Source of the DNA: Tillus elongatus
Lineage: Eukaryota; Arthropoda; Insecta; Coleoptera; Cleridae
DNA length: 64,000 nt
Direction: 5' to 3'
NCBI GenBank assembly: GCA_964006375.1
Contig: OZ023265.1
Span: 119,068,944-119,132,943 of the forward strand
A program made the translations under genes and the position numbers. Position 1 is the stretch's first letter. The number at the start of each line of letters is the position of its first letter. Positions 40,819 through 54,983 of this stretch are shown here, in pieces. The notes below the pieces were generated by a model, which was not told the DNA's origin, did not search any database, and saw nothing but the letters and a program-made list of their open reading frames with translations.

Positions 40819-41130
40819 GTATCACACCGATAACTCAAAAAATTATAGACCGCTTTTGACAATATTTAGACGTACCTTCCTTTTGTAAGTGGCTTGCATA
40901 AGTTAGTTAGCCAGGAAAATTGAAGCAGGTTTCATGGGAAATTTTTGGGTATTCTTTCGGAAAAAATTTGATCTCCAAAACTAAAAAAAGCTATAGTAAA
41001 TTTGGTACGTAATATATACTTCTATGTTGCAAGAAAAGAAAAGTTATAAAAAAATATTTGGTGCCAGACCATTTATATGAAAATTCACTACCATAACTCA
41101 CTTTCTGTGCCCAGACTTTTTGTAATTATG
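40817..41130 (-). repeat. Flank of the (TA)n-bearing repeat and composite repeat (right part), ending in a core copy
   Basis: TCACACCGATAACTCAAAAA, GTAAGTGGCTTGCATAAGTT, AAATTTGGTACGTAATATAT, GGTGCCAGACCATTTATATG and then the core AAAATTCACTACCATAACTC. The first part is the reverse complement of the left flank of the (TA)n at 25365 and 48157. Confidence 0.65.
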
Positions 41131-42559
41131 TATTGTTCCCTTTTTTATACCTTAATCGACTAAAAGTCCTTTTATAGAATTGTCTCTATTAATGCTCCGT
41201 CTTTCCGTTAGTCATGTAGGTAGTGCATTTTTGAAATGACCAAAAAAATACATGGCTCTGATTATAATTAAAGAGATCCATGTCATCCTATTTAACTCCT
41301 GTTAAGAGTCCATTTTATGGTTTATTTATCACAAGAATAACCATGCGTGTATCAATCGATGACAGGCAATTGCTGTCAATCAGTGTCAGTTTAATTGTGA
41401 AATATTACCGGTGCTAAATTGGCCACAGGTTTATTGTTAGGTGCGGCTTTATTACGTGTATAATCCATCAAGTTGAATACTTTTAGGTATTATCATGGTG
41501 TCATTCGCTTTTTCTGTAATCTCGCTGAAAATCGAACGCATGAGGTTTTTCAACTCAATTGCATGATTGATCTTTGCTTGGTTCATGTTGCTTTGACCTT
41601 ATATCTTCAAGAGCGTTAGCAGCACCAAGTAGTATGTGGTAGATGAACATATTAAGTTAGATTTATATAAAATTAAAGAAGCACAATATTCATTTCAACT
41701 AATATTTTCATTCAGGTAGCAAAAATAAATGAACAGAAAATAATAAAGTATTACTGTAAAATTCCCAAAACATGATTTATTAGATTTTATGTAGCAAAAA
41801 CAATATTGTTAGTTTGTTGGCGGATTACCCTTTAACAACTATTAACATAAATATAAAAGTTTAGTGAGCCAATATTTTTAAATATACAAATAATTGATAA
41901 TAGTATCTGATAAGATGTTTAACAGTGATTGTATATTAATGTTTTGGATAGCACGCCCTTTGTTTACTCAGCACAGATGATGCAAACAATGTTTTTTTTT
42001 AAATTTTGGTCCAATCTTGATGGATCACCATTATGTGAGCGATAAACCTCCTGGCATGTGTTATCCAAAAATGAACAGGATATATTAATGTGTTAAAAGG
42101 GCCTTTGAATTTGTGGATTTATTTGTTGTCTAGTATGATCTACTTTGTTACATCGCATGTACTTAAGTACCTTTTTGAAAATTACATTCATGACAACATG
42201 TTATTTTGCTTGATAAACGAAGGTTACGCCAACTTAATCAGATGGTTAATAAAGTTTAAACTTTAATTTTTTGAATCATATAAAATACGGTTGCTAAGTT
42301 CTGCACAAAATTCGCATGTTTGTTAGTTAATATTTCTTGATTTTTTTTAATTCGTCGTTTTCTCTTATAAAAGAGGCATCTGCCAACATAAAAAATGTTT
42401 GTTTATCGCATATTATCCTCGAGCTGTGACGCCATGATATTTTTTATAAATAAAGGTGTCTCCATAAGAGAGCGGGATCTAATTTACAAGATAATTTTTG
42501 TGTGTGGAATTAAGCGAATATTTATATTCTAACGTGAAAAGGAATAGTTCTCATTAAAT
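41131..42559. other. No gene recognised; contains a direct repeat of 35012-35150
   Basis: About 41302-41455 repeats 35012-35150 (TCCATTTTATGGTTTATTTA and following blocks). The remainder is AT-rich without an assignable feature. Confidence 0.4.
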
Positions 42560-43640
42560 ATGAAAATGGCCACCATGAAACCTCTGGCACATACTTATTC
42601 CTTGATTAAAGTCCTGAATAAGGTTTTCGCATAACTGTGGATCAATTTCGCAAATACCGTGCCGTATCTTCTCTTTAAAATGTTCAACTGGTTGTAGCTT
42701 GCTCGCATACACCTTTTATTTTACGCAGCCCCATAGAAAGAAGTCCACCGGTGTTAGGTTGCACGATCTTTATGGCCAATTTTGGTCGTCAAACTGAGAG
42801 ATCACACGGTCTGGAAACTTGGTCCCCAGTAGCTCCTATGTTTAGCATGCTGTGTGGCAGGTCGCACCGTCTTGTTGGTAAAACATATGTTCCACATTAA
42901 TTCGATCCAATTCGTGCCACAAAAACTCAGCTAACATTTCGCGAAAGCGCACACCGTTAACAGTTAACGCATTTGCAGCCCCATTTTCGAAGAAATACAG
43001 TCCATTCACTCGGCTAACCCAAAATTCGCACCAAATACCTACTCGTGGTGGATGCATTAGTTGTTCGAGTATTACACGAGGATTTTCAGCACCCTCGAAG
43101 TCGACAGTTCTGCTTATTTACGTATCCGTTGAGCTGAAAATGTGCGTCGTCCGAGAACATTATTTCCTTCGAGAAATTCGCATCACTTTTGTGACGCGCC
43201 AGTACCCAATCAACGGCTTAACTTCTTGCGTGAAAGGAACCTTGTGCGCGTGCAAACGCAGATATTTTGTCCAAATTCGTGGAAGAGTGCCTAATGGAAG
43301 AGCCTGGACTATCGGCCACACTTTCACTCACCTCGGCTATGGTTTCGAGGGACCGACCGCAACGGACAGTGGTCTTCTCATTCATCAATATGACTTTTGT
43401 CTCAAATTTCTAAATTAAACTGCGAACTGTCAACTCATTTGGCGCATTATTGTGACCGAAAATGGTAGATAATTTGCGCACTGTTTGCGCAAAACTCTTC
43501 CAATTTCTGTAGTGAGTTTTTCCAACAATTAAATGTTGTTCGCTTGAATACCGCTCCATAACTTCGAATCGCGTGGTTTGTACATGACAGCTGTCAATAA
43601 ATAAACACCCTACTACTTGCACAAACAAAATGGCGGCAAA
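42560..43640 (-). mobile_element. Mariner-like transposase, nearly full length but broken
   Basis: On the minus strand it starts near 43560 with MERYSSEQHLIVGKTHYRNW, KLSTIFGHNNAPNELTVRSL and KFETKVILMNEKTTVR (helix-turn-helix half). Then come SLETIAEVSESVADSPGSSI, MFSDDAHFQLNGYVNKQNCR (first Asp), HPPRVGIWCEFWVSRVNGLY, FYQQDGATCHTAC (second Asp), and NWP-stop-RSCNLTPVDFFLWG (third Asp). It ends FHGGHF near 42570. Spacing between the second and third Asp is 41 residues by my count. At least five stops or shifts occur. It is the most complete transposase in the window and a different subfamily from copies A and B. Confidence 0.75.
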
Positions 43641-44049
43641 TTAAAATCCGGCGCCCTTGTTGAGGCACACTTTAATATACCTCTTTTCTAAATAGAAATC
43701 GAGTCTTCTTTTCTCTCGGGATACGATATCCCATCCAAAGGCCGTACCACTTACAAGATACATAATGTTTTACGAAAAGAAAGATCTCTTTTAGTTATGG
43801 TGATGGACACCCTGAGATCTTAAAAACGAATTAGAGAGGGATCTAAGGAGGCGCCAAATTAAGGCGACGAAAGCGAACCACGAAACATCAACTCACCCTT
43901 GTCCACCGCTCCAAGGGGCGGTAGATTGGGCACTTGAGAAAATAAGTTGCTTTAGTATTTCCTCAACTTATTGAAAATGGCTTCATTAGAGGAGTCGAAA
44001 CGTCGAGTTTTAACAAATTGTTTACATAATTTGCTAGCAACCATCACTT
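43641..44049. other. No gene recognised
   Basis: No ORF or repeat assigned; possibly non-coding end of the transposon to the left. Confidence 0.35.
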
Positions 44050-44425
44050 TAACGCCCGTTGTGGTATTGGCCAAGGGAGTAATTATTTTCGTTCACTAGG
44101 TTCTTTCCAAGGCTTCCTTTTGCTGTAACGTGTGTACGTGGAAGCTGATGTAGAAGACTAGAACCGTTACAAAACCATAGATGGCGCTCGACGTTATTCT
44201 ATATTGCATTTTTTAGCAATGCTGGCCTTAAGGCCAAATTGTTGAAGCATAGCTATGACAATAAATAAGGGTTAACGAGAACGAAATCAGCCACCGTCTC
44301 CTGGAGGGATGCGAGTCAATGCCCCTGGTGGTATTAGCCAGGGCGTAGTGGTTTTTCGCTCGCTAGTTTTTTTCCACAGTTTCTTTATTGCTATACTATG
44401 TCAATGTGAAAGCTGCTATGTAAGT
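44050..44425. repeat. Two diverged direct repeats of about 100 bp
   Basis: About 44055-44155 and 44325-44425 share GGTATTxGCCAxGG, CGxTCxCTAG, TTCTTTxTTGCTxTAxxxTGT and GTGxAAGCTGxTxTGTA-type blocks at an offset of about 270 bp. The second copy runs into the composite repeat (GTAAGTGGCTTGAATACGTT). Confidence 0.6.
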
Positions 44426-45000
44426 GGCTTGAATACGTTTGATAGCCAGAAATATCTGACTAGTTTTCTGGAAAAAGCTTGCTATTTTTTTTGAAAATTT
44501 TTAGTATCCCCGAAAATATAGCTAGGGCAGCCAAATTTGGTACGCACGTTTCTATTATAAAGAGTTTACTATGTGCCAAAATTTGGATCTCTAAAATAAA
44601 AGAAGAAAAGTTATGTCATTAATAAAAAAATTTGGGTGTGGCAGAAATTCAGAAGAAGGTACAATTGTATGTAGTAAACAAAGTCTGTTAAATATTACAG
44701 ACAAATATTAATTTTTTTAGTGTGAAAAGGGCAAGGCCTACGAGAAAAAGGTTCTAAAAAGGCCAGAATGACGATTTAAAAGGTCAAAAGGTAAGTTTGA
44801 AACAAGAATTCTGGAGCCAATGCACTTTGTGAATGGAAAATATTTCATTTAAGGTCCAACAAGGTCCTAAATCCATGTCTAAACTGTCATCTTCCTTCAT
44901 TTGATTAAAACATTAATAAAATGTTTGGGATGTAGCAAGAGCGTTATGCTGGAGAATTTTTATTAAATGCTTCAAATTTGAATAACTCAATTTTTTATAA
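44420..45000 (+). repeat. Composite dispersed repeat, divergent copy ending near a core copy
   Basis: GTAAGTGGCTTGAATACGTT, AGCCAAATTTGGTACGCACG, CCAAAATTTGGATCTCTAAA and TTTGGGTGTGGCAG occur in the usual order. A core copy (GATGTAGCAAGAGCGTTATG) lies near 44930. Confidence 0.6.
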
Positions 45001-45236
45001 ACCTAGAAAGTTGAGTATTGGTATGTAGTAAGAAATGTACACTACGTGCTTACCATATCTCATAATAGAAACTATTTGCACGTATTCTAGTTTTCAAACA
45101 TCAAAATATATCCTTTCGCATACTGCTCAGTTGTAAAACTTATTACCTTTACCATTTGTTTATCAGTTAATCTGCCATTATTTTAAATATTATTAGACGC
45201 ATTTAGGCAATATTAATTTTATTTGTATGCTTAAAT

Positions 45237-45359
<123 letters not shown>

Positions 45360-45584
45360 CTTAAATTACTTGATAAAGAATAGTTGCTTATTTTTTTAGA
45401 CCATTTCACCTACACACTTACTTGCCAATGAATATGAGCTTTAAGTTTGAATAACAGTGGTTTCCTTTAAAGCAATACCCGTAAGTGTTTAGATAAAAAT
45501 AAAGAAAAGCAACGAAAACTTTTTCCAATAACCGTGTCGCTGGCTGGAACACAGAGCATAGATAAAATAGTTTCCATTACCAGA

Positions 45585-45793
45585 CTATATGGTTTCGATA
45601 TATTCCTGCAAGGAGCTATCTAAGAAGATTTCCTTGCCTGGACGACCTCTATAGGCACTTCCATATTGTAGCTCATACCCTGAGGAACTTGCTGTATTAT
45701 TCTGCTGAGATATCGATTCATGTGCCTCAATAAAATATGCTCTATAACAATATACACGGCTTGATTGACTTCGTTTCATGAATATTTGGTAGA
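45585..45793 (-). CDS. Candidate terminal exon, unknown product
   Basis: On the minus strand CCATTTTGCTTTCAG ends at 45794 and makes a good splice-acceptor-like sequence. The frame after it is open to a stop at 45585-45587 and reads YQIFMKRSQSSRVYCYRAYF, IEAHESISQQNNTASSSGYE, LQYGSAYRGRPGKEIF and LDSSLQEYIETI. Composition looks more coding-like than other short frames here, and no second copy is present. No domain is recognised and no other exon could be linked, so this is only a candidate. Confidence 0.22.
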
Positions 45794-45974
45794 CTGAAAG
45801 CAAAATGGCTTGGGCCAGACTCGATTACATTTTCAGTTTTATAGAGTTACCTTTTAAATTGAAAATTGAAAAAATAGTGGATTCAATATCAATCGATTAA
45901 TTGGTTTTAATTGTGATGTATTTATACTTTGTTCTTAATAATGATTTAAGGCGATACACACTAAAAAGACCCAA

Positions 45975-47015
45975 ATTTAGCAAGTGCGTTATGGTAGTGA
46001 ATTTTCGCAAACCCCTTCCTTTACAAAATGGTTATTCAAACAATTAATAAAAAATCGGTGCGTAGCAAGTACGTTCTATTTAGTAGCCAATATTTATACA
46101 TTTTGTAACAATAAACCGTAAGTTAAGTCAGCAGAAGTATTTCTAGGAGCGTACTGAAAAAAAATGGTAACAAAATTGGTGGTGACAGTTCGAGGAAGTT
46201 CTTGACATTATTAAATTGGGAATTACATCTGTAACTAAATTGTGAATCTTACATATACAAGGGTAAGGTTATTTGTACATCAGGTTTTACTAATTATATG
46301 CAAAATAAACTGTACACAACGTAACTTAATTTGTCTTCAATATCATTGGATGTGTTTAAACTTATTCATGTTACATTTAAATAGCTCCTTTCTATAAACA
46401 ATTCACTACTAAGCATATAAAATGTTCTGGACGCAGCAAATGCATTATGGTAGTGAATTTTTATAAGCATTGTACACTATTAGTAAGGTATATTATTAAA
46501 ACTAATTCTTTAAATTTAAATGGACCTGGGAGATCGGTTTTCAAGGTCCCAGTTAGCGGTTATTTAAATAAGTTTCTATGGAGCTAGAAAATTATAGTTT
46601 GGTAGAGATATATGTAAGTACTGCAAGTCTCTTTAAAAATATCGTGTTACAAATTTCATTAAAGTCACAAAAGTTTTCTAGAAAAAAAAAATTTACAAAG
46701 GGAATGTACCTGCCAAATCATAAATAAGGCAGGTATTGTGCCTTTTAATTGCTTGTATAGTTTTGTTTTAGTCAACCCAATTGAATTAGTTTTTGCAAAC
46801 AAAACAACAAAAAATGTTTTTTAAAACCAATTTACCAACTTGTAGTTATCCGCGAAGCTCATTATGTTATTTTTCTTTAATTTAGTACCCAGGCTGCGTT
46901 TACATAAGTGTTACTAATGTTCAAGATTGAATATTCTAGCTCAATAGGAAATTAAGTTATCGATTTTCCAATATTTTTACAAAAACTCTCTATCATAATG
47001 TTTGCTGCACCCAGG
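45975..47015. repeat. Cluster of four dispersed core repeats
   Basis: Copies at 45975-46008 (CAAGTGCGTTATGGTAGTGA), 46059-46085 (GTAGCAAGTACGTTC), 46430-46465 (GGACGCAGCAAATGCATTAT) and, inverted, 46981-47013. The sequence between them is AT-rich with no ORF. Confidence 0.6.
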
Positions 47016-47859
47016 CTTTTTCAACACTTATTTACTGTTGCTGTATCCACACTTTTTGAAAATGATAAAATATTGTAGCTCTCTATGCAAGACTGACAAA
47101 CAAGGCACCTAAATTTCATTTTTGGAAAAATATTTCAAACAAATGAAATGGGGTAATAATTTAAACACAAATTGAAAATCTTGGTTCGCTGCTAAATATA
47201 AACAATACAACATTTTGAAATTAAAATTTTAGTAATATACATAGCATGTGTTTATTGGTATAATTTAAACTACTGCATGATATTATGTAGTTTCATTTAC
47301 TTAGAATTTTCCATATACGACATGAAGAGTAAATAATAATGAAAATTCACTAAAAACTAAAAATAAACAATAAGTACCTTATTGCCAGATTCTAAGGTAT
47401 TAGATGAGGCTTATTATTTGCTTATGACTTCTGTAAACAAAGAAGAAGAAGAAGAAGATCACCTCAAATTCGGCTCCCCCCCTACTGCCAGTTTGCAAAA
47501 TAACAAATGACAATGACTAATATCTAACTGGCGTTGTCAGATTTAACTAGGAGAGGGCGATGAGTTTTGAATACCTTGAAGAATCGGAAGCTTAATATTT
47601 ATACATAATAAAACGTTGTTCTAGATTGCCTTTAAACAAATTGAATAACTTTCATTACAATTTTTATTTATTACCACCTATATATTTTCCTGATATATTC
47701 AAATTCAGATGACAGTTTTGGGAAATGGAAATCCCGCTGATTGTTTATTGTGACATATTTTTCTAACCTGTTCGTTTGAAGGTTAATTTGGAGCATTTGT
47801 TTACAATATCAGCGTCTAACATTATAGGCACCCATTCAGAGACAACTTCAGGTTATATC
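47016..47859. other. No gene recognised
   Basis: AT-rich; a short GAA repeat near 47440-47457. No other feature seen. Confidence 0.4.
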
Positions 47860-48154
47860 GTCAATTATTTATTTTTTATTTGGTTATAACTCAGAATTTA
47901 TTGAACCGATTGAGTACAAATTTGATAGAGAGGACCACTGATATGTCTAAGTGCGTGTAAAGTTTTAGTTTCATACTTCTAGTAACTTAAAAGATATTGC
48001 GTTTTCACAGAGTTTTTCACATTTTTTCCGAAAGTATGTGAGTGTCAAAACTGTCTAACGAACTCATCCAAACTATTAACAAAATACAAAATGAAGGGAA
48101 TTGCCAAATTTGGTTTCGATTGGTAAAGGATTTTTTGAGTTATCCGTTGGATAC

Positions 48155-48221
<67 letters not shown>

Positions 48222-48355
48222 TTTTAACTGACCTTGGATTTGGGTTCTAGGGGCCCTAATTTGCGCTCATTTGAAGACATTTTCCAAAAAACTTACCATC
48301 GATACCACTCTATTAGTGAATTTTCTTAATGGAATTTCACTAATAAGAAAAGTCA
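47860..48355 (+). repeat. Dispersed repeat carrying an internal (TA)n, copy 2
   Basis: It has the same flanks as 25020-25675: CGAACTCATCCAAACTATTA, TTTTTTGAGTTATCCGTTGG and ATAC before the (TA)n. After it come GACCTTGGATTTGGGTTCTA, GGGGCCC, GCGCTCATTTGAAGACATTT, CTCTATTAGTGAATTTTC and an inverted AATTTCACTAA. Confidence 0.7.
48157..48217. repeat. (TA)n microsatellite, internal to a dispersed repeat
   Basis: About 61 bp of TA. Confidence 0.98.
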
Positions 48356-50385
<2,030 letters not shown>

Positions 50386-50830
50386 ATTTTTAGACACATG
50401 ATAAAAATATTTCAAATTGTCAGTACAAATACAAAGGTAGCTTTCAAGTCTTATAATATGAGGCGCGATTTGCTAATTAACATGAAAGAAAAATCATGTT
50501 TTTTGACAATACTTGAAATTTATAAATTAGAGTCTGCACATTTTAACGCAGTATATATTCGTCAAACTTCTAGAAGTTTCAACACCAGATACAAAAAAAA
50601 TATTTGTGCACTTAGAAATGACCTCTCTGACAAATCTACATTTGCAAAACATATTATCGGTACTCAACATAGACCCACAGTAAATAGCCGCATGGACCCA
50701 TTAAATTTTGGTAGTGACAATCGCAAAGTTGACTTTTGTAATGCTTTCGTAATAAACAAGCACAAACACGACCACAGCTGCCTTGTTTTTGTTGAGCAAA
50801 GTAATGTAATGGATTTCCCTTTATTATACC
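50386..50830 (+). mobile_element. Penelope-like element, C-terminal GIY-YIG endonuclease fragment
   Basis: The frame 50398-50838 reads TKVAFKSYNMRRDLLINMKE, then EIYKLESAHFNAVYIRQTSR, SFNTRYKKNICALRNDLSDK, STFAKHIIGTQH and VINKHKHDHSCLVF. This is the Penelope-like C-terminal GIY-YIG layout: GIYK-x-x-C ... YIGQTGRSF-x-TR ... H-x-x-A ... TFAxH. Key positions have decayed: GIY is EIY and YIG is YIR. The RT that should precede it is absent. A jockey-like LINE adjoins at about 50825. Confidence 0.7.
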
Positions 50831-52570
50831 CTTGCTAAATCTATTGGGAATAATTTCTGCAAGAGCACGTACCCGCCTCTTGTCTCAGGGGATGAAATTG
50901 TTTCTACCGCCCTGGCCAACGCTGAACTTTTTGCCTCGTTGTTCGCCGGTAATTCTACTCTCAACCCACCTCCAAATGTTCAACCACTAACAGTCCCTAA
51001 TGTCGCGCATCAAATGACGGATATCACTTTCAAAACTAAAAAGTACGAAAGATGCTCTCTTCTCTTAATACCAGGAAAGTTGCTGGCCTTGACGAGATCC
51101 CAGCAATTGTTCTCAAAAAATGCGCACCAGAACTTGCTCCTGTCCTGACTCGTCTGTTTCAGACATCTTACAATAGAGGCATATCCCCTAGTAACTGGAA
51201 AACTGCTCGAGTATAACCCGTCCACAAAAAAGGACCCAAAGCGCTTCCTAGCAACTACAGGCCTATTTCTCTCCTTTCAGTCGCCTCTAAAGTGATGGAA
51301 AAGTATATAAACACCGAATCACTAAAATTTCTTGAAAAACACAGTCCAATCCAAGACAGGCAGTATGGATTCCGACAGCGCAGATCAACTGCCGACCTCC
51401 TTTCCTTTGTCATCCATTCTTGGAACAAGTCTATGGAACTACACGGTGAATCCCAGATTGTCGCTCTAGACATATCCAAAGCATTCGACCAAGTCTGGTA
51501 TGCAGCGCTGCTTAATAAACTACCGGCCTATAGCCCACCATCAAAACTCTGTACGTGGACAGCAAATTTCCTTTCTAACCGGAGTATTTCTGTTGTCGTG
51601 GATGGCCATTTCTCTAAACTGTATCCAATTAGTACAGGAGTCCCTCAATAATCAGCTTTAGCCCCTACTTTGTTTCTTCTCCACATCAGTGACCTCCTCT
51701 CTAGCACATACAACCCAGTTCACAGTTGCGCGGACGACAGCACCCTACAATCAAATATACAATATTCTAAGTCTGTCTCTTTAGCCCAACTATATGAGTA
51801 TCGCAGACTCATGGATGGTTCTGTCTCCGTGGATCTTCAAAAAATATTAGACTGGGGAAGCAGAAATCTTGTACAATTCAACCCCACCAAATCAGTCTTG
51901 TTTTCTTTTTCGTAAGGGATACACCAGCCCTAGACCCATCACACTAAACAAACCAAGTTATTTAAAGTAGTGAGTCCTTCATGTCACATCAATTGCAGAA
52001 GCGGCTGCTAAACAATTAGGTTTCCTCTTCCGGGCTCGCAAATACTTTTCACCAGCTAATCTCTATACCTTATATACTTCACAAATAAGACCAAATATCG
52101 AATACTGCTCCCACATCTTAGGTGCCGCTGCCGCTTCTACACTCGCTATCCTGGACACCATTCACAAGAGAGCTATACGTCTCATCGGTGACTCTACCCT
52201 CACCCAGAGGCTTCCATCTCTTGTCCACTGACGTGCCGTTGGTGACTTCTCTCCCTCTTTTATAGATATCGGCACGGGCACTGCTCAGAGGAGCTTTCTT
52301 CCATAGTTCCTCCACCTGCTGCCTCCAACAGATCTACCAGGGAACAGAGCGAATGCACCCTTTTACTGTCCAGGTCACTAAACAGAGAACATCTTGTTCT
52401 GCCTGCTCTTTTGTCCCCAGGACTTCCAAGTTGTGGAATTCCTTGCCGGCACATGTTTTTCCTTCTCCCCCGAACCTCCAAACCTTCAAGTCCAGAATTA
52501 ACAAGTTGCCTCTTTCCTCCTTGTCGACACCCACGGTACGATAGTATTTAGGCTGTAAGTCCTCGTGGTG
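50825..52570 (+). mobile_element. Jockey-like LINE, RT to 3' end, decayed
   Basis: It starts TLAKSIGNNFCKSTYPPLVS. Then come KVAGLDEIPAIVLKKCAPEL, KKGPKALPSNYRPISLLSVA, DRQYGFRQRRSTADLLSFVI and LDISKAFDQVWYAALL (RT motif A, Asp present). TGVPQ-stop-SALAPTLFLL follows (motif B with a stop where Gly is expected), then SCADDSTL (motif C, A-D-D intact). Downstream is the C-terminal half: LGFLFRARKYFSPANLYTLY, RPNIEYCSHI and RAIRLIGD, ending near the FKSRINKLPLSS block at 52490-52525. Stops and shifts occur at about 51050, 51215, 51650 and 51915. The endonuclease is missing, consistent with 5' truncation. Confidence 0.8.
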
Positions 52571-53127
52571 TGTTGTTGAAATTAAAAAATATATCAAACA
52601 GAAAACATATAGCGATATTACACATTGTTGTAATAATGCAATAAATTAATATAAAAAAGACAGTTTACCTTTTGGTTGTCACTTTGGCTCTAGCAAAATC
52701 ATAAGATTTAATGTTATAATGGAGTCCGGAAAAAATAATTTCAGGTTACAAACTTGACTAGTATTGTCAAAACTAGTTTACAATTAAACTATGAACTGGC
52801 TCATTAACATAAAAAAGAGATGAACACAATTATTTTATTTGGTATGTTAAAATCTTTAGTGATTGACGTTTCGGAAGGGAGGTGTCAGATATATTTAAGA
52901 AATAAATTATCAAATTCTTTTATCAAATGCTTACTATACAATATCTAGGACTTTCTTGTAATGACGTGCATGATTTTTAGCAAATAAATATAGTAATATA
53001 ATAACATATGTCGATATCTTCGTTAGATACAATTTGATGCTAAAACTCCTGTTATTTTTCATTAATTATTTTATTATTATGATTGCTGTTATAGTAATTA
53101 TTGGTATAAGATAAATTTATTTTAATA
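52571..53127. other. No gene recognised
   Basis: AT-rich; no ORF or repeat assigned. Confidence 0.4.
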
Positions 53128-53320
53128 AGTATACTTGAAGAACCCAAGATCACCACAACACATTTTAGAAACGTGACAATTGTTTCACTACCTAAGTGAG
53201 CGTCATCAGGGGATGATAGTGAAATGATCGTCAGGTTTTTTTAAATGTGTTATGGTGATTTGGGTTCTTCAAATGTACTTATCACTACTCATCACAGGTT
53301 CAAATCTTCACTTAGTTTAT
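53128..53320. repeat. Foldback repeat, hairpin copy
   Basis: The left arm (GAAGAACCCAAGATCACCAC, ACATTTTAGAAACGTGACAA, TTGTTTCACT) pairs with the right arm (GTGAAATGATCGTCAGGTTT, AATGTGTTATGGTGATTTGG, GTTCTTC). The loop holds AAGTGAGCGTCATCAGGGGA. CTCATCACAGGTTCAAATCT follows, shared with 57250 and, inverted, 59125. Confidence 0.7.
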
Positions 53321-54590
53321 ATTCATGCTTAGTATTGACATACGTCATATAAACATTTTATAAGACACATCCTTGTTTTATTTTAAAACTTTTTTGATCA
53401 AAATACTCACACTAGCGTAGCAACAGACTTATATCTATAGTTGCCGCGAATGCGTATAAAAGAAAGTAGTTTTTTCCCTGTTATAATGCCGTAAAAGTGC
53501 AGTCGGTTGCACAGAAGAGAAACACACTTGTGAAACCAGAAAACAAGTCTTTAAATCTGCATTCAGGATGCAACGGTTTCACCAAGTAAGAGCAACAATA
53601 TTAATATAATTAATAAATTTACTGACACTGCGTATATCAAAACAATTTTAATTATAATGCTGTAACGATGAGACCTTAATATTTGTTGCGTAAACTAATA
53701 AGCTAATGGTTTGCACAAATGCATTACGTTGTATTTCTTTACATTAACGATTAGCCAAAGTAGAAGTAAACAGTAGCTGTTGTAGCGGAAAACCTTTATA
53801 ACAATTAGAGTCGTTCGATTGACCGGCGGAAGTGTATTATTCCGTAGAACAACTTCGCCTCGTATAATCTTTCTTGATTTATTTCCCATTGATTTGTTCC
53901 ATTTTCCGCGCAGTTTCAAGGAAGCGAGTTGATTTTATTGAAATATATCACATCTGCGAGCCGATTCCTAGAAAGTTGGAAAAGCTCTCAGACTATTTCA
54001 TTAGAGCTCAAATCAGTTTTAAATTTCACCTCTGGAAACATGACTAAATAAAAAACCTTTCACAGGAATATAGTTCAAGTGATATTTTCATTAAAACTTC
54101 TCTTCAGAACATAATCTAATAAATTCATTAGCCGGGTGAAATTTTCAAATAAGGGTGGGACGTGCAACGCTTTTGGAAGAGGTCGGGGCTTCAAATGCAT
54201 TAGTGTGGTTAAGTGGCGGAAGGAAGGAAGAAGATGCATTAGATTGTGACTATGTGTTCCCAGTTATGTGGGTTAATGGATCTAATTGCGTCCTACTAGC
54301 TGACTCAGTATGCTGATACCTTAGTAGGCATCGATTATTCAAGGCCAACTTTGTGTAATTTCAATTATAGAGACAACAGTTATTTTAATGGTCGTAAGGA
54401 ATTCAATTTTCTTCTTGCACTCTATCTAATGTTTGCGCTGTTGCTAGACAAAAAACAATACCTAAATTTTGTGTCCACCACAACGATTAACAAGTTAAAT
54501 TCTGTACTGTATTGTGGGATAGATGGCCCTTAACGCTCGCTTCATTATCCATACACTGTTTTAGTCAATTTTCTTAAAAAAAATCACTAA
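53321..54590. other. No gene recognised
   Basis: Short frames (up to 74 codons) have no motif. No RNA gene or repeat was assigned. Confidence 0.35.
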
Positions 54591-54645
54591 GGGGGGGGGG
54601 GGGGGGGGGGGGGGTGGGGGGGGGGAGCCCCCCCCCGCCCAAGCC
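54591..54645. repeat. Poly-G tract followed by poly-C
   Basis: About 35 bases of G with one T, then AG and a C-rich run (CCCCCCCCCGCCC). It can form G-quadruplex or G:C hairpin structures, and is also a place where sequence may be unreliable. It joins a fragment of the (TA)n-bearing repeat (GGGGCCTAGAATATATATCT). Confidence 0.9.
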
Positions 54646-54681
54646 TGAGGGGCCTAGAATATATATCTGGGGCCAGTTCCA

Positions 54682-54686
<5 letters not shown>

Positions 54687-54771
<85 letters not shown>

Positions 54772-54772
54772 A
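54687..54772. repeat. (TA)n microsatellite
   Basis: About 86 bp with one interruption near 54747. It is preceded by the repeat flank GGGGCCAGTTCCAATTTC. Confidence 0.97.
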
Positions 54773-54983
54773 ACAGTGTGTCCTCGGATCGACGCAGCGA
54801 TGACGTATGTAGGTGAAAAAGACTGTAAGCAAATACTATATAATAACAATACAGGACACTCCGGCTGATTTCGTGTTTCAAGAATATCAGCGCCCCTAGC
54901 GGATAGTACTGATTTTACGTCGTTCGATAACGTGTAACACTAGCAATTGCTGGTGTTTAACTGTGTATAATTAAGTTTGAGCT

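Noticed and set aside
52118..52597. Overlapping minus-strand frames of 65-87 codons
   Set aside because: They are antisense to the jockey-like LINE C-terminus, which is recognisable on the plus strand.
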